Under the pieces are notes generated by a model. It searched no databases. It was not told where the DNA came from and was given only the letters and a program-made list of their open reading frames with translations. A stretch of DNA of 64,000 nucleotides, taken from Sandaracinus amylolyticus. GTDB taxonomy: Bacteria; Myxococcota_A; Polyangia; Polyangiales; Sandaracinaceae. Position 1 is the stretch's first letter, and every line of letters starts with the position of its first letter. Location of the stretch: the NCBI RefSeq assembly GCF_000737325.1, contig NZ_CP011125.1, positions 7,440,001-7,504,000 of the forward strand, read 5' to 3'. Below are positions 59,386 through 64,000 of this stretch, one piece after another. A program made the position numbers and the translations under genes.

Positions 59386-62300
59386 ATGCTCCGCAGTCGG
59401 CTTTCTGGGGCGCTTCTCTTCGTCCTCCTGTCCGCCGTCCTCACGGCGTGCTCCGGGCAACCCCTCGTGGGCGGTCCAGGCGACGAGATGGACGCGTCGA
59501 TCCTCTCGTGCGCGCCCTCGGAAGCGCGCTGCGGCGACGACTGCGTCGACACCACCGCGGACCCGCGGCACTGCGGCGGATGCGGCAACGCGTGTCAGGT
59601 CGGGTCCATCTGCGTCGCCGGCGCGTGCGAGCTCTCGTGCCCGACCGGACAGCTCGAGTGCAGCGGCCGCTGCGTCGATCCACGCACCGACCTCGCGCAC
59701 TGCGGAGCCTGCGACGCGGCGTGTGATCCCGGCCTCGTCTGCGCCGACGGCGCGTGCAGCCTGACCTGCGGCACCGGCCTCGCGCGCTGCGCCGCGCCCG
59801 ACGGCACCGAGCGCTGCGCCGATCTCCAGACCGATCGCGCGCACTGCGGCGCGTGCGGCACCGCGTGCGGCGCCGGCGAGATCTGCGAGGCCGGCGCGTG
59901 CGTGATCGCGTGCCCCGCGGGCCAGGTCGAGTGCGACGGTGCGTGCGTCGATCTCGCGCTGAACCGCTTCCACTGCGGCGCGTGCGGCACCGCGTGCGAC
60001 CCGGGCACGGTCTGCACCGGAGGCGCGTGCGCGACGACGTGCGGCGCCGGGCTCGAGAACTGCGACGGCGTGTGTCGCGACCTCGCGACCGACCGCGCGA
60101 ACTGCGGCGGCTGCGGCGTGACGTGCGGCGCGGGCGAGGTCTGCTCCGCGGGCACCTGCGAGACGACCTGCGGCGCCGGGACCACCGAGTGCAGCGGCGT
60201 GTGCCGCGACCTCGCGACCGACCGCGCGAATTGCGGCGGCTGCGGCATGGCGTGCGCCGCCGGCGAGGTGTGCTCCGCGGGCAGCTGCGAGACGACGTGC
60301 GGCGCCGGCACCACCGACTGCGACGGAGTCTGCCGCGACGTCCAGACCGATCCCACGAGCTGCGGAACCTGCGGCAACGTCTGCCCGGCGGGCACGGTGT
60401 GCAGCGCGGGCGCGTGCGAGGTGAGCTGCGGCGGTGGCCTCACGGACTGCGGCGGCGTCTGCCGCGACCTCGCGACCGATCGCGCGAGCTGCGGCGCGTG
60501 CGGCGTGACCTGCGCCGCCGGCGAGATCTGCAGCGGCGGCACCTGCGCGACGAGCTGCGGCGCGGGCACCACCGAGTGCCTCGGCGTCTGCCGCGACCTC
60601 GACACCGATCGCGCGAATTGCGGCGGGTGCGGCGTCACCTGCGCGGCCGGCGAGGTCTGCTCCGCGGGCACCTGCGAGACGAGCTGCGGCGCGGGCCTCA
60701 CCGACTGCGGCGACGTCTGCCGCGACCTCGCGACCGATCGCCTCCACTGCGGCGGCTGCGGCGTCGCCTGCGCGCCGGGCGAGATCTGCAGCGGCGGCAC
60801 CTGCGCGACGTCGTGCGGCGCCGGTCTCAGCGACTGCAGCGGCGTCTGCCGCGATCTCCAGAGCGATCGCACGAGCTGCGGCGCGTGCGGCAATGCGTGC
60901 GACGCCGGCGAGGTCTGCTCGGCGGGCATGTGCACGCTCAGCTGCGGCGGCGGCACGACCGACTGCGGCGGGATCTGCCGCGACCTGCAGAGCAACGCGC
61001 TGCACTGCGGCGCGTGCGCGAGCCCGTGCGTCGCCGGGACGTCGTGCGTCGCGGGCACGTGCGAGACGAGCTGCGGCGCCGGCCTCGACAACTGCGGCGG
61101 CGTCTGCCGCGATCTGCAGACCGATCGCCTGAACTGCGGCGCGTGCGGGAACGACTGCGCCTCGGGCGAGATCTGCGACGGCGGCACCTGCGTCGTGAGC
61201 TGCGGCACCGGGCTCGCCGAGTGCGGCGGCGTCTGCCGCGACCTCGCGACCGATCGCGCGAACTGCGGCGGCTGCGGCATCGCGTGCGCGGCGGGCGAGG
61301 TCTGCAGCGGCGGCACGTGCGAGACCAGCTGCGGCGGCGGGCTCACCGACTGCGGCGGCGTGTGTCGCGATCTCACCACCGACCGCGCGAGCTGCGGCGC
61401 GTGCGGCAACGCGTGCGACGCGGGCGAGGTCTGCTCGGGCAGCGCGTGCGTCGTGACGTGCGGCGCGGGCCAGACGAACTGCGGCGGCACCTGCCGCGAT
61501 CTGACGACCGATCGCTTCCACTGCGGCGCGTGCGGCGACGCGTGCGCGGCCGGCGAGGTCTGCTCGTCGGGCGCGTGCGAGGTCAGCTGCGGCGGCGGCC
61601 TCACCGAGTGCAGCGGCGTGTGCCGCGACCTCGCGACCGATCGCGCGAGCTGCGGCGCCTGCGGCAACGCGTGCGCGGCCGGCGAGGTCTGCTCGTCGGG
61701 CGTGTGCACCGTCAGCTGCGGCGCGGGCCTGACCGAGTGCAGCGGCGTGTGCCGCGACCTCACGACCGATCGCGCGCACTGCGGGACCTGCGGCGACACC
61801 TGCGACGCGGGCGAGGTGTGCTCGGGCGGCGCGTGCGTCGTCAGCTGCGGCGTCGGCCTCGACGAGTGCGGCGGCACGTGCCGCGACCTCGCGACCGATC
61901 GCTTGAACTGCGGAGCGTGCGGCACCGCGTGCGATCCCGGCGAGGTCTGCTCGGGCGGCGCGTGCACCGTCAGCTGCGGTGGCGGCCTCGACAACTGCAG
62001 CGGTGTCTGTCGCGACCTCGCGAGCGATCGGCTCCACTGCGGCGGCTGCGGCGTCGCGTGTGATCCCGGCGAGGTCTGCTCGTCGGGCGTGTGCACCGTC
62101 AGCTGCGGCGCCGGCCTCGACGAATGCGCGGGCACGTGCCGCGACCTCGACACCGATCGCCTGAACTGCGGCGCGTGCGGGAGCGCGTGCGACCCCGGCG
62201 AGGTCTGCTCGGGCGGCACCTGCGTCGTGACGTGCGGTGCGGGCACGACCGACTGCGGCGGCAGCTGCCGCGACCTGACGACCGATCGCCTCCACTGCGG

Positions 62301-63582
62301 CGCGTGCGACGACCCCTGCGCGCCCGGCGAGGTCTGCACCGCGAGCGCCTGCACCGTGAGCTGCGGCGGCGGCCTCGCGAACTGCAGCGGCGTCTGCCGC
62401 GACCTCCAGACCGATCGCGTGCACTGCGGCGGGTGCGGCGTGACCTGCGATCCCGGCGAGGTCTGCATGGCCGGCACGTGCACGCTGAGCTGCCCCGCGG
62501 GACAGGTCGGGTGCGGCGGCACGTGCCGCGATCTCACGAGCGATCGCCTGCACTGCGGCGGATGCGGCATCGCGTGTCCGGCGGGCCAGATCTGCGCGGG
62601 CAGCGCGTGTGTCGTCGACTGCGGGGTCGGCCAGACGAGCTGCTCCGGCGTGTGCCGCGATCTGCAGACCGATCGCATGAACTGCGGGATGTGCGGCCGC
62701 GCGTGCCCCGCGGGCCAGGTCTGCGACGGCGCGGCGTGTCGCGTGAGCTGCGGCGTCGGGCTCACGGAGTGCTCGGGCAGCTGCCGCGACGTCGTGACCG
62801 ATCGCCTGAACTGCGGGATGTGCGGCCGCGTCTGCGGCGCGGGCCAGGTCTGCGACGGCGGCTCGTGCACGCTGAGCTGCCCCGCGGGACAGCTCAACTG
62901 CTCGGGCGTCTGCCGCGATCTCTCGAGCGACGCCGCGAACTGCGGCGCCTGCGGGCGCACCTGCGCCGCGGGCACCGTGTGCTCCGCCGGCACCTGCAGC
63001 CCCTCGTGCGGCGCCGGCCTGTCGCCGTGCGGCGGCGTGTGCCGCGACCTCTCGAGCGATCGGCTCAGCTGCGGCGCGTGCGGCCGGGCGTGTGGGCCGG
63101 GACAGATCTGCAGCGCCGGGACGTGCAGCCTCTCGTGCCCGCCGGGCGAGGTCGCGTGCGGCGGCACGTGCGAGGACGGGACGTCGAACACCTGCGAGGC
63201 GCCGATCGACCTCGGCACCATCGCGATCGGCTCGTCGGTCTCGACGCCGACGCTCTCGCTCCCCGCCGACGCCCAGAGCGAGTGGTTCCTCGTGCGGTTC
63301 CCGCACAACCCCGACGTCCGCCAGCGCGGCAGCGGCGCACCGACGATCACGTTCGGCGTGAACGACGGCGGCGTCTTCCGCTTCGAGGTCCGCACGGCGT
63401 GCGGCGGCGGGCCCACGTGCGGGCTCCCGCTCACCCAGTGGGCCTTCCGCGACACGTGCTCGTCGGCGAACCTCGACTGCTCCACGCGCAACGTCGCGTG
63501 GCCGACCGCGGTGTGGATCCGCGTGAGCCGCGTCTCGCCCGGCACCGACTGCCGCACCTATCGCCTCACGGTGTCGCGATGA
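59386..63582 (+). CDS. giant cysteine-repeat surface protein (28 eight-Cys repeats)
   Basis: The 1398-residue protein has a lipoprotein-type signal (LFVLLSAVLTACSGQP). Residues about 42-1265 consist of 28 complete repeats of 43 residues plus a partial one. Each has eight cysteines in the order C-x3-C-x6-C-x3-C-x9-C-x2-C-x3-C-x5-C, for example CSGVCRDLATDRANCGGCGM followed by ACAAGEVCSAG. The first four repeats differ (CVDTTADPRHC, CVDPRTDLAHC); the later ones are very alike. The last about 135 residues form a beta domain (APIDLGTIAIGSS, WFLVRFPHNPDVRQ, VWIRVSRVSPGTDCRTYRLT). It is likely a long disulfide-braced fibre or stalk on the surface, possibly binding metal or matrix. Its stop overlaps the next ATG (ATGA). 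Confidence 0.8.
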   Translation: MLRSRLSGALLFVLLSAVLTACSGQPLVGGPGDEMDASILSCAPSEARCGDDCVDTTADPRHCGGCGNACQVGSICVAGACELSCPTGQLECSGRCVDPRTDLAHCGACDAACDPGLVCADGACSLTCGTGLARCAAPDGTERCADLQTDRAHCGACGTACGAGEICEAGACVIACPAGQVECDGACVDLALNRFHCGACGTACDPGTVCTGGACATTCGAGLENCDGVCRDLATDRANCGGCGVTCGAGEVCSAGTCETTCGAGTTECSGVCRDLATDRANCGGCGMACAAGEVCSAGSCETTCGAGTTDCDGVCRDVQTDPTSCGTCGNVCPAGTVCSAGACEVSCGGGLTDCGGVCRDLATDRASCGACGVTCAAGEICSGGTCATSCGAGTTECLGVCRDLDTDRANCGGCGVTCAAGEVCSAGTCETSCGAGLTDCGDVCRDLATDRLHCGGCGVACAPGEICSGGTCATSCGAGLSDCSGVCRDLQSDRTSCGACGNACDAGEVCSAGMCTLSCGGGTTDCGGICRDLQSNALHCGACASPCVAGTSCVAGTCETSCGAGLDNCGGVCRDLQTDRLNCGACGNDCASGEICDGGTCVVSCGTGLAECGGVCRDLATDRANCGGCGIACAAGEVCSGGTCETSCGGGLTDCGGVCRDLTTDRASCGACGNACDAGEVCSGSACVVTCGAGQTNCGGTCRDLTTDRFHCGACGDACAAGEVCSSGACEVSCGGGLTECSGVCRDLATDRASCGACGNACAAGEVCSSGVCTVSCGAGLTECSGVCRDLTTDRAHCGTCGDTCDAGEVCSGGACVVSCGVGLDECGGTCRDLATDRLNCGACGTACDPGEVCSGGACTVSCGGGLDNCSGVCRDLASDRLHCGGCGVACDPGEVCSSGVCTVSCGAGLDECAGTCRDLDTDRLNCGACGSACDPGEVCSGGTCVVTCGAGTTDCGGSCRDLTTDRLHCGACDDPCAPGEVCTASACTVSCGGGLANCSGVCRDLQTDRVHCGGCGVTCDPGEVCMAGTCTLSCPAGQVGCGGTCRDLTSDRLHCGGCGIACPAGQICAGSACVVDCGVGQTSCSGVCRDLQTDRMNCGMCGRACPAGQVCDGAACRVSCGVGLTECSGSCRDVVTDRLNCGMCGRVCGAGQVCDGGSCTLSCPAGQLNCSGVCRDLSSDAANCGACGRTCAAGTVCSAGTCSPSCGAGLSPCGGVCRDLSSDRLSCGACGRACGPGQICSAGTCSLSCPPGEVACGGTCEDGTSNTCEAPIDLGTIAIGSSVSTPTLSLPADAQSEWFLVRFPHNPDVRQRGSGAPTITFGVNDGGVFRFEVRTACGGGPTCGLPLTQWAFRDTCSSANLDCSTRNVAWPTAVWIRVSRVSPGTDCRTYRLTVSR
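59509..63200 (+). repeat. 129-bp tandem repeats encoding eight-Cys units
   Basis: Twenty-eight full units and one partial unit of about 129 bp (43 codons) stand head to tail. Central copies are highly alike at the DNA level (CTGCGGCGC, GTCTGCCGCGACCT and GAGGTCTGC recur in nearly every unit), which favours copy-number change by recombination. It is coding DNA, not a CRISPR array: there are no unique spacers. Confidence 0.85.
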
Positions 63583-64000
63583 GCACGCGCTCCCTCCTGC
63601 TCGCGAGCGCGCTGCTCGCCTCGATCGCGTCGCGCGCGCACGCCGACGACGTCACGCCCACGCTGCAGCTCGAGGGCGGGGCGCAGGTGATGCTCACCGA
63701 CTCGTACCGCGATCGCTTCGACTGGGGCGGGCTCGGCTTCGCGCGCGCGGGCATCGAGCTGATCGGCCCGCTCGCGCTGCAGCTCGGCGTCGGCACCGCG
63801 TGGTTCCCGGTGCCGGAGCAGGATCCCGGCAACCTCTACGCGTTCGAGCTCGGCGCGCGCGGCTTCTTCGTGATCGATCGCGTCGCCGGCGGTCCGTTCG
63901 TCGACGCGAACGTCGGCGTCGGCATCACCGGCGATCTGGTGCGGCTGGTGTTCGACGTCGGCCTCGGGTGGGAGCTGCTCCCGCTCGAGTGGCTCGGAGT
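63579..64000 (+). CDS. outer-membrane beta-barrel protein, 5' part
   Basis: The gene starts with an ATG overlapping the stop of the cysteine-repeat gene and runs off the end of the window (140 codons seen). It has a Sec signal (SLLLASALLASIASRAHA) and then amphipathic beta-strands (PTLQLEGGAQVMLTDSYRDR, FARAGIELIGPLALQLGVGT, LYAFELGARGFFVID, LVRLVFDVGLGWELLP). This fits an 8- to 10-stranded outer-membrane barrel, perhaps with an OmpA-like C-terminus beyond the window. Translational coupling suggests that it works with the cysteine-repeat protein, for instance as its anchor; that is inference. Confidence 0.65.
   Translation, partial: MSTRSLLLASALLASIASRAHADDVTPTLQLEGGAQVMLTDSYRDRFDWGGLGFARAGIELIGPLALQLGVGTAWFPVPEQDPGNLYAFELGARGFFVIDRVAGGPFVDANVGVGITGDLVRLVFDVGLGWELLPLEWLG

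Noticed and set aside
59509-63200. CRISPR array
   Set aside because: The repeats are 129 bp, coding throughout and without unique spacers; no cas genes are in the window.
57544-63306. 1920-residue minus-strand open frame
   Set aside because: It is antisense to the TonB receptor and to the Cys-repeat gene; its Ala/Arg repeats are just the mirror of the 129-bp repeats.
59595-63557. 1320-residue minus-strand open frame with Pro/His/Gln-rich repeats
   Set aside because: It is another antisense reading of the same tandem repeats and lacks any signal or start context.

Overview
This 64 kb window is very GC-rich bacterial DNA with strong G/C bias at third codon positions. It looks like a large-genome, predatory or soil myxobacterium; a Sandaracinus-like member of the Polyangiales is my best guess. 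The guess rests on many lipoproteins that continue into Asp/Ala/Gly-rich linkers, two DUF1592/DUF1552 gene pairs, MopE-type and eight-cysteine-repeat surface proteins, a Ser/Thr kinase with a low-complexity outer region, and a sigma-54-type response regulator. No rRNA, tRNA, CRISPR array, transposase, integrase or secondary-metabolite megasynthase was seen. About 45 protein genes fill the window tightly.

Layout. 0-9 kb: end of a YkgJ-type protein, a MATE exporter, three cell-surface lipoproteins (one carrying an NlpC/P60 domain plus a second peptidase-like module) and exonuclease III. 9-15.7 kb: a di-haem cytochrome lipoprotein, a CoA-binding protein, a TPR protein, a Ser/Thr kinase preceded by a striking palindromic element, a membrane-anchored unknown and an SRPBCC protein. 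15.7-24.3 kb: a penicillin-acylase-like lipoprotein, a JmjC/cupin oxygenase, a cation/proton antiporter and the first DUF1592-DUF1552 pair. 24.3-26.1 kb: a lower-GC islet with a NADAR protein and a HEAT-like protein, then a YjbR protein with a histone-like tail. 26.2-35.7 kb: a metallophosphoesterase, a two-component system and, divergent from it, a three-gene RND efflux operon. 35.7-43.5 kb: a VOC protein, the second DUF1552-DUF1592 pair (opposite gene order), a large BTAD-type regulator and a degenerate alpha/beta-hydrolase. 43.5-50.9 kb: Cys-rich lipoproteins, a two-gene operon that matches the two halves of ACAD11 (hydroxyacyl-CoA kinase-like protein plus acyl-CoA dehydrogenase) and a histidine phosphatase. 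50.9-64 kb: a decapeptide-repeat membrane protein, a five-zinc-ribbon protein, a DUF748 protein, a composite Cys-rich/beta-propeller lipoprotein, a TonB-dependent receptor, a 1398-residue protein with 28 eight-cysteine repeats and the start of an outer-membrane barrel.

Two window-wide patterns stand out. First, at least 16 start codons lie only 5-12 nt downstream of a TAnnnT hexamer, usually followed by CG, and mostly without a Shine-Dalgarno sequence. This suggests many leaderless mRNAs. Second, most convergent gene pairs abut with 0-7 bp between stop codons. I did not find a clear new multi-gene system. The best candidates for new biology are the leaderless promoter signature, the palindromic element at 14.45-14.59 kb, the tandem peptidase-like lipoprotein and the giant cysteine-repeat protein with its neighbours.
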